A stretch of 64,000 nucleotides of DNA. Source: Synergistales bacterium (lineage in GTDB: Bacteria > Synergistota > Synergistia > Synergistales > Aminithiophilaceae). Positions 1 to 8,689 of this stretch are shown in pieces; position 1 is the stretch's first letter; every line of letters starts with the position of its first letter. Location of the stretch: the NCBI GenBank assembly GCA_018433595.1, contig JAHDQY010000003.1:124001-188000 (forward strand). The letters run 5' to 3'. Below the pieces are notes generated by a model. The model saw only the letters and a list, made by a program, of their open reading frames with translations, did no database searches and had not been told where the DNA came from. The position numbers and the translations under genes are program-made.

Positions 1-170
1 TTCCTGCCGTCGACGATGACGGTGCAGGTACCGCACTCTCCCTCCCGGCAGCCGCCTTTGGTCCCCGTCAGGCCGAGCCTGTCGCGGATCAGCTCCAGCA
101 GCGTCCAGTGGACGGGGCAGCTCACCTCCAGCGGTTTTTCGTTAAGATGAAAGCGGATCGTCTTTTCCAT
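1..170 (-). CDS. [2Fe-2S] subunit of xanthine dehydrogenase-type molybdenum hydroxylase (3' end cut by window edge)
   Basis: This is the first 56 residues of the small electron-transfer subunit of a three-subunit molybdenum hydroxylase; the rest lies beyond position 1. It begins [16 protein letters not shown] and carries the plant-type [2Fe-2S] ligand pattern [11 protein letters not shown] (C-x4-C-x2-C), the N-terminal cluster of this family. The ATG at 170 follows the stop of the FAD subunit (184) by 13 bases, so the Mo, FAD and FeS subunits form one operon in that order. It should pass electrons between the FAD subunit and the molybdenum subunit. Family assignment is secure; the substrate (purine or another N-heterocycle) cannot be read from this fragment. 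Confidence 0.9.
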   Translation of the reverse strand, partial: MEKTIRFHLNEKPLEVSCPVHWTLLELIRDRLGLTGTKGGCREGECGTCTVIVDGR

Positions 171-183
171 TGCGGCGGCCCTC

Positions 184-1041
184 CTAAAGTTTCTGCAAAA
201 GGCTGGAGAGAGCCCGCTCCGTCAGGACCGAGACCATCTCCTTGCGATATTCCTGCGATCCCCTCAGGTCGGAAATGGGGCGAACCTCTTCGGCGGCCCG
301 TCGTCCCGCCTCGGCGGCATCGATGGATGAGGCCTCTTGCCCCTCGATCCAGGCTTCGGTTTCGCGGGCCCTGAGGGGGGTTGGAGCCACTGACCCCAGG
401 GCGATGCGGGCCCGGGCGCAGCGCCCTCCGTCGAAGGAGAGGGAGACGGCCGTGTTGACGACGGAGATGTCACCGGACTTGCGCGGGCCGAGCTTGATGA
501 AGGTCTGAACGGTCAGGAGAGAGGGGACGGGAACGATGATGGCCGTCACGATCTCTCCTGCGGAGAGGGTCGTCTTCCCCGGGGCTAGAAAGAAAGAGGC
601 GATCGATTCCTGTCTCGTTCCCTGCCGCCCGCTGATTTGGAGAGAGGCCTCCGAAACGAGAAGGGCCGGTGCCGTATCGGCGCAGGGAGAGGCGTTGCAG
701 AGGTTTCCCCCCAGCGTGGCGAGATTGCGGATCTGAGGGGTTCCGACGCTGTCGGCTCCCAGGGCCAGGGCGGGAAGTTTCGCTCTGATGAGAGGTGAGA
801 CCGCCAGATCGGCAAGGCGGGTCAAGGCGCCGATCCGGACGTTCCCTCCCTCCAGAGCGATCTCGTTGGAGCCGGGGATCGTCTTGAGGTTGATCACTCC
901 GACAGGTTCGCTTACGCCGCGTTTCATGCGAACGACGAGATCGGTGCCTCCGGCAAGGAGGCTTGCCGCAGGTCCCAGCTCCCCGAGAAGGGAGCAGGCT
1001 TCCCCGATGGAGGTCGGTTCGTAATAGTCGAAGGGCTTCAT
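184..1041 (-). CDS. FAD-binding subunit of xanthine dehydrogenase-type molybdenum hydroxylase
   Basis: This 285-aa protein is the FAD subunit (CoxM/XdhB/CutM family). It has the N-terminal [13 protein letters not shown] segment that binds the FAD pyrophosphate and the central [20 protein letters not shown] block typical of the family. It lies between the Mo subunit (ends 1107) and the FeS subunit (starts 170) on the same strand, as usual for these operons. An upstream in-frame TTG at 1059 would add six residues, but the GGGAGG ribosome site sits 8 bases before the ATG at 1041, so that ATG is chosen. It probably transfers electrons from the FeS clusters to NAD+ or another acceptor. Confidence 0.93.
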   Translation of the reverse strand: MKPFDYYEPTSIGEACSLLGELGPAASLLAGGTDLVVRMKRGVSEPVGVINLKTIPGSNEIALEGGNVRIGALTRLADLAVSPLIRAKLPALALGADSVGTPQIRNLATLGGNLCNASPCADTAPALLVSEASLQISGRQGTRQESIASFFLAPGKTTLSAGEIVTAIIVPVPSLLTVQTFIKLGPRKSGDISVVNTAVSLSFDGGRCARARIALGSVAPTPLRARETEAWIEGQEASSIDAAEAGRRAAEEVRPISDLRGSQEYRKEMVSVLTERALSSLLQKL

Positions 1042-1106
1042 TGCAATTCCTCCCTGCAAGTGGTGTGTGGGGCCGGCCGCGAAGGGTCCGGCCCCGGTCG
1101 GTTCTG

Positions 1107-3440
1107 TCAGATTCGGGCCTTTTTGATTTCCCGGAAGACCCTCTCGGGCGTGCAGGGTAGATCACGTATCCTGACGCCGCAGGCGTTGTAGATGGCGTTG
1201 GCCACGGCGGGAGCGACGGGGTTGGTCACTCCTTCACCGATGGCCTTCGAGCCCAGAGGCCCTGTGGGCTCGAAGGTGTCGGCGAAGACGATCTCCACGG
1301 GGGGCATGTCGAGGGTCGTCAGCATTTTGTAGTCGGCGAAGTTGGCGTTGAGGGGCCTTCCAGTGGCGGCGTCGAAGAGGGTGTCCTCCATGAGGCCGAA
1401 GCCGAGTCCCATGTGAAGCCCTCCGGCTGCCTGCCCTTCGACGTTGTTGCGGTTGATGATCGTTCCCGTGTCGACGCCGCTGATGGCGCGGGTGACGTCG
1501 ACGCGGCCCGTGCGGGTGTCGACTTCGACTTCGAGAAAGATGACGACGAAGTGGGGCGGGCAGGCAGTGGGGCGGACCGTCGAATGAGCCATGATGTTGC
1601 CCCAGCCCCGGGCCTGCCCCAGGAGGACCACTTCAGAGACGGTCATGGAGTCCTCCGGTTTGAAGTGCCGGTAGACTCTCCCCTGGTGAATTTCGAGGTC
1701 TTCGGGACCGCAACGGAAGGCCCTGGAGGCCCATTCGAGAAGTTGCTGGCGGATATCTTCGGCGCAGGCCACGACGGGTTGTCCCGCTCCGTAGAGACCG
1801 CGGCTGGCGTGGGTGACGCCGTCGAAGGGGGTCGTGTCCGTGTCGCCGCCGTTGACGATGACGTCGCTGTAGCGGAGCCCGATCGTTTCGGCGATGAGAG
1901 TGGCGTAAGTGCTGATGTTGCCGCCTCCGCAGTCGGCGGCGGCGTTCATGAGCTGGGCCGTTCCGTCTTCGTTCATCTTGATGAAGGCGCCGCTGAAGTC
2001 CATGATGAAGCGGTTGGGCTTTTCCGAACCGCAGCCGGAGGTATGGAATCCCCGGGCCATGCCGATGCCCCGTCGGATCCAGGGGCGATCCGGGTAGGGG
2101 GCGTAGCCGTTGCCTCTTTTTTCCCAACCGATGAGACGGCTCCCCTTCTCCAGGAGCTCCGGCGTTCCGCAGCTTCGGATGGTGCTGATGACCTTGGGGC
2201 CCTGACCGTAGAAGGTGTCTCCCACTCCGAGGTTGTTCCTGAGGCGGAGGGCGATGGGGTCGATGCCGAGCGCCTCGGCGGCCTCGTCCATCAGGGATTC
2301 GACAGCCCAGGAGGCCTGGGGGTTGCCGGCACCTCTCATGGCTGACAGCGGAGGCGTGTTGGTGTAGATCGATCGCCCCGTCATCCTCAGATTGGGGCAC
2401 TTGTACATCGAAAGGGTAAAACCGGAGGTCAGCATCATCTTGGAGCTGCCGCTGAAGGCGTAGGAGCCGGTGTCGTCCGTCGTGTCCGAGTGGAGTGCCG
2501 TCATCGTCCCATCCTTTTTGAAGCCGGCCTTGACGGTGACTTTCATGGGATGGCGGCCGTAGGCAAGAAACATCTCCTCCCGAGTCTTCTCCCCTCGAAC
2601 GGGCCGCCCCGTTCTAAAGGCCAGGAAGGCGCAGATGTTCTCGATGAACCCCGTGTGGATATGGGCTCCGAAAGAGCCGCCGAGAAACATGCGGTGGCAG
2701 TTGAGGTGGCTTACGGGAACCCCCAGGGAGTGGGCGATGTTCATCCTCATGGCATGAATCCCCTGAGCGGTGGCCCAGACGTCGAGGCGCCCGTCGGATC
2801 TGGGGGCGCAGACGACGCAGGCCCGCTCCATGGGGGCCGGGTTGGGTTTGGAGGTGTTGTAGGACCTTTCGATGACGTAATCGGCTTCGGCAAATCCCCT
2901 TTCGACATCACCGATGCTGACGTCGACCTTCTCGAAGACGTTGCCTTCAATCTCGACGAGATCCGTTCCCCTGCGGGCCTCCTCGTGAATCCGAGGGGCT
3001 TCGCCGGCCAGGGCCTGTTCCATCGTTACGGCGGCAGGCAGGACCTCGTAGTCGACGACGACCTTCCTCAGTGCCTCCTCTGCGGCCTCGATGCTTTCGG
3101 CCGCCACGGCGGCGACACGGTCGCCGACATGGCGGACATGACGCTCCAGGAGGTAGCTGTCGTAGTACATGACCTCGGGAACGTGGAGGAACTGATGCAT
3201 GCTCAGGATTTTCGGCACGTCGTCGTAGGTGATGATGTCGACGACGCCGGGAACCTTCATCGCCTCCGTCGTGTCGACGGATTTGACGATGGCATTGGCA
3301 TGAGGGCTTCTGAGGATCCGGCAATGAAGCATATCGGGAAGGCGGATGTCGCCGGTGTATTTTAATCGGCCCGTGGCCTTCTGTCGCGCTTCCAGCTTTT
3401 CATGGCGTTTGCCCGCCAGGCTGTATGGTTTTTGGGACAT
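1107..3440 (-). CDS. Molybdopterin-binding catalytic subunit of xanthine dehydrogenase-type hydroxylase
   Basis: This 777-aa large subunit hydroxylates its substrate at a Mo-molybdopterin centre. Family landmarks are the N-terminal KATGRLKYTGDIRLPDMLH, the central GGSFG segment (GMFLGGSFGAH-like), SAMRGAGNPQ for cofactor contacts, and the C-terminal GPLGSKAIGEG, whose glutamate is the expected catalytic base. Length matches stand-alone Mo subunits. AGGAGG lies about 7 bases before the ATG. It is followed by the FAD and FeS subunit genes and preceded by a small membrane protein and a sodium:solute symporter, which suggests that the symporter imports the substrate. Purine is the common substrate of such clusters, but nothing in the sequence proves it. 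Confidence 0.93.
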   Translation of the reverse strand: MSQKPYSLAGKRHEKLEARQKATGRLKYTGDIRLPDMLHCRILRSPHANAIVKSVDTTEAMKVPGVVDIITYDDVPKILSMHQFLHVPEVMYYDSYLLERHVRHVGDRVAAVAAESIEAAEEALRKVVVDYEVLPAAVTMEQALAGEAPRIHEEARRGTDLVEIEGNVFEKVDVSIGDVERGFAEADYVIERSYNTSKPNPAPMERACVVCAPRSDGRLDVWATAQGIHAMRMNIAHSLGVPVSHLNCHRMFLGGSFGAHIHTGFIENICAFLAFRTGRPVRGEKTREEMFLAYGRHPMKVTVKAGFKKDGTMTALHSDTTDDTGSYAFSGSSKMMLTSGFTLSMYKCPNLRMTGRSIYTNTPPLSAMRGAGNPQASWAVESLMDEAAEALGIDPIALRLRNNLGVGDTFYGQGPKVISTIRSCGTPELLEKGSRLIGWEKRGNGYAPYPDRPWIRRGIGMARGFHTSGCGSEKPNRFIMDFSGAFIKMNEDGTAQLMNAAADCGGGNISTYATLIAETIGLRYSDVIVNGGDTDTTPFDGVTHASRGLYGAGQPVVACAEDIRQQLLEWASRAFRCGPEDLEIHQGRVYRHFKPEDSMTVSEVVLLGQARGWGNIMAHSTVRPTACPPHFVVIFLEVEVDTRTGRVDVTRAISGVDTGTIINRNNVEGQAAGGLHMGLGFGLMEDTLFDAATGRPLNANFADYKMLTTLDMPPVEIVFADTFEPTGPLGSKAIGEGVTNPVAPAVANAIYNACGVRIRDLPCTPERVFREIKKARI

Positions 3441-3480
3441 GGACGATGCCTCCTTGGCAAGGGATCAGGTTGGAGTGAGG

Positions 3481-3672
3481 CTATTTCTCCCAGGAGCCGC
3501 TCCGGTCCATCCGATAGAAGACGAGGCTGCCGATGATCCCGGGAACGATGGGCCAACTGAGAAGGGCGAGGGTGTCCATCTTCACCGGGAGCCGAAGGAT
3601 GACGAAGACGACAAGAAGGACATAGAGGAACAGGGAGAATAGGGCGCAGTAGAGGCCGGTGTTTTTGTTCAT
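3481..3672 (-). CDS. Small two-helix membrane protein associated with the symporter
   Basis: This 63-aa protein has two hydrophobic spans (about residues 7-27 and 36-54) and ends in a short charged tail, RMDRSGSWEK. A good GGAGG site precedes the ATG. It lies 21 bases after the sodium:solute symporter gene and 40 bases before the Mo-hydroxylase subunit gene, in the same operon. Tiny two-helix proteins next to SSS-family symporters are common and are thought to assist the transporter, as with the DUF3311 and YhdT-type partners. I do not recognise a specific family; a role as accessory subunit is inferred from position only. Confidence 0.75.
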   Translation of the reverse strand: MNKNTGLYCALFSLFLYVLLVVFVILRLPVKMDTLALLSWPIVPGIIGSLVFYRMDRSGSWEK

Positions 3673-3693
3673 TTCAGACTCCTCCTTCGTCGG

Positions 3694-5157
3694 CTAGAGA
3701 GGCTTCGAGGCATGAATGGCGGCGAAAACCCGGTCTTCTTCCTCCGTGGTTTGCGAGGTCAGGGATACGACGATCATGATCAGCGTCGAAACGCAGAGTG
3801 CGACGAGGTTTGCCGGCAGCCAAGCAGGGAAGAATCCCGTCTGGCGGCCGATGGAGATGAGGATGATCAGGGGCAGGGAGATGGCCATGGACCAGAAGGC
3901 GCCCTGGGCCGTCGCCTTTTTCCAGAGGACGCCGAGATAGAGCGAGGGAAGCCAGGCGGCGAAGGCGGCCGTGGCGAAGAGGAAGGCGTACATGATCGTG
4001 GCGGTGCCGATGGCGGGGTTGCTGGCTCCGAAATAGACAACGGCGGCGATGACGACGACGGAGATGCGGGAGACCGTAAGCAGCTGCTCGTTGGTCATGT
4101 CAGGCTTGAAGTGCTGCTTGATGATGTCCGAGCTGAGAGTGGCGGCTGCCTGCTGGAAGAGTGAGGTCGCCGTCGACACCGCGGCGGCGACGACGCCGGA
4201 GAGTCCGATGGCTCCGAGGACGGGATGGACCAAATTTCTGCAGACGTAGGGGAAGGACTCGACGGGCTTCACCCCGGACTTGAGGAGGGGGAAGAAGGCG
4301 AAAGAGTAGAGGAGGCCGATGATGAGGAAGGGGAGGGTGATGGCCAGGTAGATCATGGCCTTGCCGAACTCCCGTTCGCTTTTGGCGATGCTGATGCGGC
4401 TGAAAAGGTGCGGGGCGCCGAGGACCAGCAGGAAGGAGAGCACGTTCATTTCGAGAATGCGCATGAAGCCCTGGAGGCTCTTCTCCGACCCGTACCAGCG
4501 GAAGGCGTAGGGGATGGTGTCTTTTGCCTTTTCGATGGCCTCTCCGATCCCCCCGAGGTTGGCGATGACGGAGGGGCCGATGACGATGGCGGCGGCGAAG
4601 AAGACGAAAAACATGATCGTGTCGGTGACGACGACCGATCTCATCCCGCCGACGACGGTGAAGAGGGTGATCAGCGTCAGGATGGCCAGAAGGGAGACCT
4701 GGTTGGACCAGCCGAAGAGGCTGTTGGCGACGACGACGGTGCCGAGCATGACGGTGACCATGTAGGCCGTCATGGAAACGAGAACGATCAGGGCGGAGAC
4801 GATCTGGACGGAGCGGCTGGGATAGCGCTTCCTGAAGAAGTCGGGAACGGTCATGAGCTTCATGCGGTAGAAGTATTTGCCCAGCCAGAGGCCGAGGATG
4901 AGGCTTCCCGTGACGGAGGCCCCGAACTGGCTGATCAGTCCCAGGGAGCCGACGGAGGCGGCCGTCCCGGTAAAACCGGTGAAGGTGACGCTGCTCAGGT
5001 TGGAGGCGACCAGCGTTCCGGTGATGAGGAAGGCCGGAGCACTGCGGCTCATGACGTAGTGATCCTCGACGGTCGTTGTCTTTCGTCCGGCGTAGAGCCC
5101 GGCGAACATGTAGAACGCGAGGAAGGCGATGGCGATGACGCTGTAGATATTCCACAT
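3694..5157 (-). CDS. Sodium:solute symporter family (SSS) transporter
   Basis: This 487-aa protein has about 13 hydrophobic segments and the SSS core features: an N-terminal external helix, LITGTLVASNLSSVTFTG in the first repeat, and the GGMRSVVVTD motif (a G-G-x-R/K-A-V-x-x-T-D type signature) in the middle. It should couple uptake of a small organic solute to sodium. The reading frame is open up to 5319, but the chosen ATG at 5157 has GGGGGA in front of it and starts directly with the first hydrophobic helix, whereas the 54 upstream residues look like untranslated leader. It is the first gene of the operon with the small membrane protein and the three Mo-hydroxylase subunits, so it probably imports the hydroxylase substrate. 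Confidence 0.9.
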   Translation of the reverse strand: MWNIYSVIAIAFLAFYMFAGLYAGRKTTTVEDHYVMSRSAPAFLITGTLVASNLSSVTFTGFTGTAASVGSLGLISQFGASVTGSLILGLWLGKYFYRMKLMTVPDFFRKRYPSRSVQIVSALIVLVSMTAYMVTVMLGTVVVANSLFGWSNQVSLLAILTLITLFTVVGGMRSVVVTDTIMFFVFFAAAIVIGPSVIANLGGIGEAIEKAKDTIPYAFRWYGSEKSLQGFMRILEMNVLSFLLVLGAPHLFSRISIAKSEREFGKAMIYLAITLPFLIIGLLYSFAFFPLLKSGVKPVESFPYVCRNLVHPVLGAIGLSGVVAAAVSTATSLFQQAAATLSSDIIKQHFKPDMTNEQLLTVSRISVVVIAAVVYFGASNPAIGTATIMYAFLFATAAFAAWLPSLYLGVLWKKATAQGAFWSMAISLPLIILISIGRQTGFFPAWLPANLVALCVSTLIMIVVSLTSQTTEEEDRVFAAIHASKPL

Positions 5158-5346
5158 GGGTGGTTCCCCCTTTCGGGTGGGAGCTGCGGGATTCAGTTTT
5201 CCGTTCCCGGCGATGAAGGACGAAGCGAGAGCTCCTTTCATGTGGCGCATGTGGTAAATTGATTCGTTAAGAGGTCCCCCCTTCTGTCGAAGTCGCTGAA
5301 CCGAGCCTTGCCGTTGCACCTGCCGAGCGGTGGCCCATCAGTGTCT

Positions 5347-5380
5347 GCCTCTGGGGGTTTTGCGCAAAACCCCCAGAGGC
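5347..5380. terminator. Perfect 34-nt palindrome between operons
   Basis: Two 17-base arms (GCCTCTGGGGGTTTTGC and its exact complement) meet with no spacer. It lies 22 bases after the stop of the aldehyde ferredoxin oxidoreductase gene and 190 bases before the symporter gene, both on the minus strand. No run of T follows on either strand, so it may act as a transcript-end stabiliser or a Rho-linked stop rather than a classic intrinsic terminator. Confidence 0.6.
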
Positions 5381-5402
5381 CCTTTCGACTAGCGGGAGGA
5401 CC

Positions 5403-7337
5403 TCACTTTTCTATCAGCCTTTCCCGGTTCGCCAGCTTCCGGGCCACGTCGTCGAGGCCCAGCCGTTCCAGGCAGGAACGGGTCTGAAGGCCGGTCTCGA
5501 CATCCCATCCCCAGTAGCCATAGAACGCGTCGAGCATTTTGCCGTACCCCTCGTCGCTCGCCCGGTGTCCCTTGTGAGGCCCGGAGGCGATGGGTTCCCG
5601 ACGGAAGCGGACCGGGGGCATATCGTCCTTTCGGTCCATGTCGGTCAGGAGGGAGTTGAAGGCCTTTTCGAGATTCCGTCCTACAGGGGCGTAGTGTTCC
5701 ATCAGATCCTCTTCGGTGACCTCCAGGCCCAGGCCGTAGCGGATAAAATCGGCGAAATCGGCGATGGTCATGAAATTGCCGCCCGACCAGGTGCCGACGT
5801 AGTTGCACAGCCCCAGATTGTCCTCGAGCTCCTTGCTCCGGCCCTGCCAGTGGCAGATCTTCGCCTGGTCCTCGAAGGCGAGGGGATCGACGGGAATCGA
5901 CATCGGGCGCGGCCTTGGCCCGAAGCGTCGGGTCCCGATGGAAGAGCCCCGGAGATGGCGGCCGGCTACCGGTGATGTCGCTACGGCCAGCCCCCAGCCC
6001 TTGCAGGCTCGGAAAGGCTCGATCGAGGGCTGTCCGTTCATGTGGGCCAGGTAGTACTCGGCGTTCCCGCCGATCTTGTGAGCCGCCTCGATCATGCCGT
6101 CGGCCAGAAGGTTGCCGATGTCCTCCCGGTAGGCAAGCTTTTTCATCATTTCGATGAAGGCCATGCCGTCGCCCCAGCGAAGCTCCAATCCTCCCGTATC
6201 CTCCTTGGTGATGAGCCCCTTTTCGTAAAGTTCGAAGACCCAGGCCAGACCCGAGGCGACGTAGTCCGTATCGAGGCCGAGGTCGTTGTTCAGCAGCCAG
6301 GAATAGACGACCGTATCAGGTGTCGAGATGTCCATCCGACAGGAATGCCCCATGATCGTGTTGACCCAGAATCCCTCACCCAGATGGCCTTCGAAGGGGC
6401 CTTTGTAAACCTTCATGAAGGACATGCAGCCTGTAGGACAGTTGTAACAGGCCCTCATGCCCGCCCGGAAAGTGGGGCAGCCCGTTTCGTTGTTCATCAG
6501 CTCGATGCGCTTCTCTCGGGGCCAATGCTCGTCCTGGCCGTTACGGACGACCATGATCGTGTCCCAGCCCTCGAACTCGGGATCGGAGTAGAAATTAGAG
6601 AGAGACTTGCGCATGGCGGGGACGTTGGGTTCTTCGGCGCACTGTTTCAGAGTCCGGTCGACGATTCGCATGAAGTTGTCGGGGTCGGCGACGGCGATGG
6701 GAAGGTGGCCTCGGACGACGATGGCCTTAAGCTTCTTGTCCCCCATGACGCAACCTACGCCCGATCCTCCGGCAGCCTTGGCCGTGTCGATCATGACGGC
6801 TGATCCGCGGACACGATTCTCACCGGCAGGTCCGATGAGGGCGATCTCGATGTCTTTGTCGCCGAGGGTTTCCCGGAGGATCTTTTCCGTCTCGGTTACC
6901 GTTTTTCCCCAAAGGTGGGAGGCGTCGCGCAGTTCGGCCTTGCCGTCGCAAACCCAGAGGTAGACGGGTTTCTCCGACTTACCCGAGAGGATGATGTTGT
7001 CGAAGCCGGCATGCTTGAGTTCAGGCCCCCAGAAACCTCCGACGTTGGCCGATCCCTTGCCGCCGCTGAAAACATTGACGGATGAAATGTCGACGCGGTT
7101 GGCGCCGGGAGCCATGGTGCCCACAAGGGAGCCGACGCCGAAGCAGAGCAGGTTGGCGGGATCGTTCCAACGCGTTCCGGCGGGGATTTCCTGCACCATG
7201 ATCAGGCTGTTGATCCCCCGGCCGCCCAAGGTCCGTTCGGCATAGGGAGCTGTCGGTTCCCGGCTGATCCTGCCTGAAGAGAGATCGACGCGAAGGATAG
7301 CCCCGGCCAGACAGTTGACGGATCCGATCTTTTTCAT
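5403..7337 (-). CDS. Tungsten-type aldehyde:ferredoxin oxidoreductase
   Basis: This 644-aa enzyme belongs to the AOR family, which oxidises aldehydes to acids at a tungsten (or molybdenum) bis-pterin site and reduces ferredoxin; it also runs in reverse. Landmarks are the N-terminal LGGRGINSLIMVQEI pterin-binding start, the FSGGKGS loop, GVGCVMGDKKLKAIVVRG, and the CYNCPTGC (C-x2-C-x3-C) part of the [4Fe-4S] site with a further cysteine near the C-terminus. The frame is open further upstream, but the ATG at 7337 has AGGAGG before it and overlaps the stop of the ferredoxin gene (ATGA). Amino-acid fermenters use such enzymes on aldehydes from 2-oxo acids; the actual substrate is not readable. 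Confidence 0.93.
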   Translation of the reverse strand: MKKIGSVNCLAGAILRVDLSSGRISREPTAPYAERTLGGRGINSLIMVQEIPAGTRWNDPANLLCFGVGSLVGTMAPGANRVDISSVNVFSGGKGSANVGGFWGPELKHAGFDNIILSGKSEKPVYLWVCDGKAELRDASHLWGKTVTETEKILRETLGDKDIEIALIGPAGENRVRGSAVMIDTAKAAGGSGVGCVMGDKKLKAIVVRGHLPIAVADPDNFMRIVDRTLKQCAEEPNVPAMRKSLSNFYSDPEFEGWDTIMVVRNGQDEHWPREKRIELMNNETGCPTFRAGMRACYNCPTGCMSFMKVYKGPFEGHLGEGFWVNTIMGHSCRMDISTPDTVVYSWLLNNDLGLDTDYVASGLAWVFELYEKGLITKEDTGGLELRWGDGMAFIEMMKKLAYREDIGNLLADGMIEAAHKIGGNAEYYLAHMNGQPSIEPFRACKGWGLAVATSPVAGRHLRGSSIGTRRFGPRPRPMSIPVDPLAFEDQAKICHWQGRSKELEDNLGLCNYVGTWSGGNFMTIADFADFIRYGLGLEVTEEDLMEHYAPVGRNLEKAFNSLLTDMDRKDDMPPVRFRREPIASGPHKGHRASDEGYGKMLDAFYGYWGWDVETGLQTRSCLERLGLDDVARKLANRERLIEK

Positions 7338-7624
7338 CGTCCTTCCTCCTCGGTTTTGCGGTCCTTTCCTTCGGCAGTTGTTGCTTTCGGGGTGCTGAGG
7401 GCGTTGTAGCAGCAGTATTTGACGCAGAGGGGCTCGGATTCGCCCTTGCAGCCGTCGCAGGTCGAATCGATGGACCAGCGGATGACGCTGGTCTTGTAGT
7501 CCCTGTTGACCTTGATGCTTGAGGACTCCGGCTCGAAGTGCCCCTTGTGATGGAAACTGCAGATGAGCTGGCAGGTTCGGCATCCGTAACACTTGTCCGT
7601 GTTCCTTAAGATGAGCAAAGCCAT
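7334..7624 (-). CDS. Dicluster 4Fe-4S ferredoxin-type partner of AOR
   Basis: This 96-aa protein has a first cluster motif CYGCRTCQLIC (residues 12-22, C-x2-C-x2-C-x3-C) and a second cysteine group CDGCKGESEPLCVKYC near residues 54-70, followed by a polar tail. It resembles the iron-sulfur subunits that take electrons from aldehyde oxidoreductases. It starts 6 bases after the regulator stop with a GGGGGGA ribosome site and overlaps the AOR gene by four bases (ATGA), which implies translational coupling. It is likely the direct electron acceptor of the oxidoreductase. The assignment as ferredoxin-like is firm; the AOR partnership rests on gene order. Confidence 0.9.
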   Translation of the reverse strand: MALLILRNTDKCYGCRTCQLICSFHHKGHFEPESSSIKVNRDYKTSVIRWSIDSTCDGCKGESEPLCVKYCCYNALSTPKATTAEGKDRKTEEEGR

Positions 7625-7630
7625 TCCCCC

Positions 7631-8380
7631 CTATTGAAGTTGTTGCCGGATTTTGTCCGTGGCCCGTTCCAGGAGCTCGAAAAAAACCTCGTAGTCCTCC
7701 TCGAAGGCAAAGCGAGGTCCGGCGAGGCTGATGCCGAAGACGACATGCCCCTGGCGGCTCAAAACGGGAAAAGCGAGAGCGCAGGCTCCCGGATCGACCT
7801 CTTCCCGGCTGTAGCAGAATCCCTGAAGCTGGATCCGGGCGATATCGTCCATCAAGGTCTCTCGTGTCGGTGTGTAGGGAGTGAAGATTTTCAGCGGTCC
7901 CTGAAGGTTTTTTTGAATCAGGCGCTCTCCTCCGAAGGAAAGAAGAATCTTGCCGGAGGCGCCGGCATGGAGGGGGATCTCTTCGCCGATTCGTGAGATG
8001 AGTTTGATGGCGTTCGGCGAATGGAAACGATGAAGACAGAAGCCGCGGCTGTCGTCGAGAACGGAGAGGATTACGGTCTGACCGCTGACGACGGAAAGCT
8101 CCTGCAGGAGAGGAGAAAACTGTTTGACGATCTCATGGCGCATTCGCCTTACGCTGACGAAGGGAAGAAGGCCTGAGGCTACGGAAAGGGAGGGGCGGCT
8201 GCTCTTGGAGTCGAGAGCCTCGTCACCGACCCAGCGTCGCTGAAGGAGGGCGTTTTCGAGCGCCCTTGCAAGAGGCGGCGTTAATTCTACTCCCTGAAGG
8301 CTCCTGGTGGAACGGGGCTCGTGAAGAAGAAAGGCTTCGATATTCTGCAGAGCCCGATCAAGAAGTTCGTTCAGATTCAC
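7631..8380 (-). CDS. IclR-type transcriptional regulator
   Basis: This 249-aa protein has a clear IclR effector-binding domain from about residue 75 on: HAGASGKILLSF followed by GFCYSREEVDPGACALAFPV and a GISLAGP end. The N-terminal 70 residues are in the place of the winged helix but match the usual IclR helix-turn-helix poorly, so the DNA-binding part is divergent. A GTG start at 8380 is preceded by AAGGAGG with 8 bases spacing. It is the first gene of the operon with the ferredoxin and AOR genes. A perfect palindrome just downstream of its promoter (8404-8419) is a likely self-binding site, so it probably senses a substrate or product of the aldehyde pathway. Confidence 0.85.
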   Translation of the reverse strand: MNLNELLDRALQNIEAFLLHEPRSTRSLQGVELTPPLARALENALLQRRWVGDEALDSKSSRPSLSVASGLLPFVSVRRMRHEIVKQFSPLLQELSVVSGQTVILSVLDDSRGFCLHRFHSPNAIKLISRIGEEIPLHAGASGKILLSFGGERLIQKNLQGPLKIFTPYTPTRETLMDDIARIQLQGFCYSREEVDPGACALAFPVLSRQGHVVFGISLAGPRFAFEEDYEVFFELLERATDKIRQQLQ

Positions 8381-8403
8381 CGTCCCTACCTCCTTGAATA
8401 CAT

Positions 8404-8419
8404 TGGGACACATGTCCCA
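8404..8419. promoter_or_regulatory. Palindromic operator candidate (TGGGACA-N2-TGTCCCA)
   Basis: A perfect 7-bp inverted repeat with a 2-bp spacer, located between the predicted transcription start of the IclR-type gene and its ribosome site. Position and symmetry fit an autoregulatory repressor site. The identity of the binding protein is inferred from adjacency. Confidence 0.55.
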
Positions 8420-8433
8420 GTCAAGACAATACA

Positions 8434-8463
8434 AGAATAGCGGCAATTGTAGGCACTTGTCAA
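8434..8463 (-). promoter_or_regulatory. Sigma70-type promoter of the iclR-ferredoxin-AOR operon
   Basis: On the minus strand TTGACA (8463-8458) and TATTCT (8439-8434) are separated by 18 bases. The start site would fall near 8427, just before the 8404-8419 palindrome and 47 bases before the GTG start. Confidence 0.7.
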
Positions 8464-8588
8464 GGCTGCCTTTGGCTGATGGCTGCATGGGGTCTCTTCA
8501 AAATCTCCTGGTCTTCGGTGTGGGTGACATGGACTGGCCACTGGGGAACATCGATCCCCCAGCGGCCCCGACCGGATGAAAGAAGACG

Positions 8589-8647
8589 GATAACGCCGCC
8601 CCTCTGTCCTTCCGTCAGAAACAGAACGGTACGGGGGCGGCGTTATC
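8589..8647. repeat. 14-bp perfect inverted repeat, possible terminator of the cupin gene
   Basis: GATAACGCCGCCCC (8589-8602) and its exact complement (8634-8647) flank a 31-base loop that itself contains CTGT/ACAG. It lies 42 bases after the stop of the cupin gene. The tail on the minus strand is pyrimidine-rich (CGTCTTCTTTC) rather than a pure T run, so terminator function is only possible. The 309-base gap 8381-8689 holds this element plus the regulator promoter and no other gene I can support. Confidence 0.5.
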
Positions 8648-8689
8648 GGCGGAAAACGGCAAGCGGGCCGATGTCGGAATCCGCGAGAG

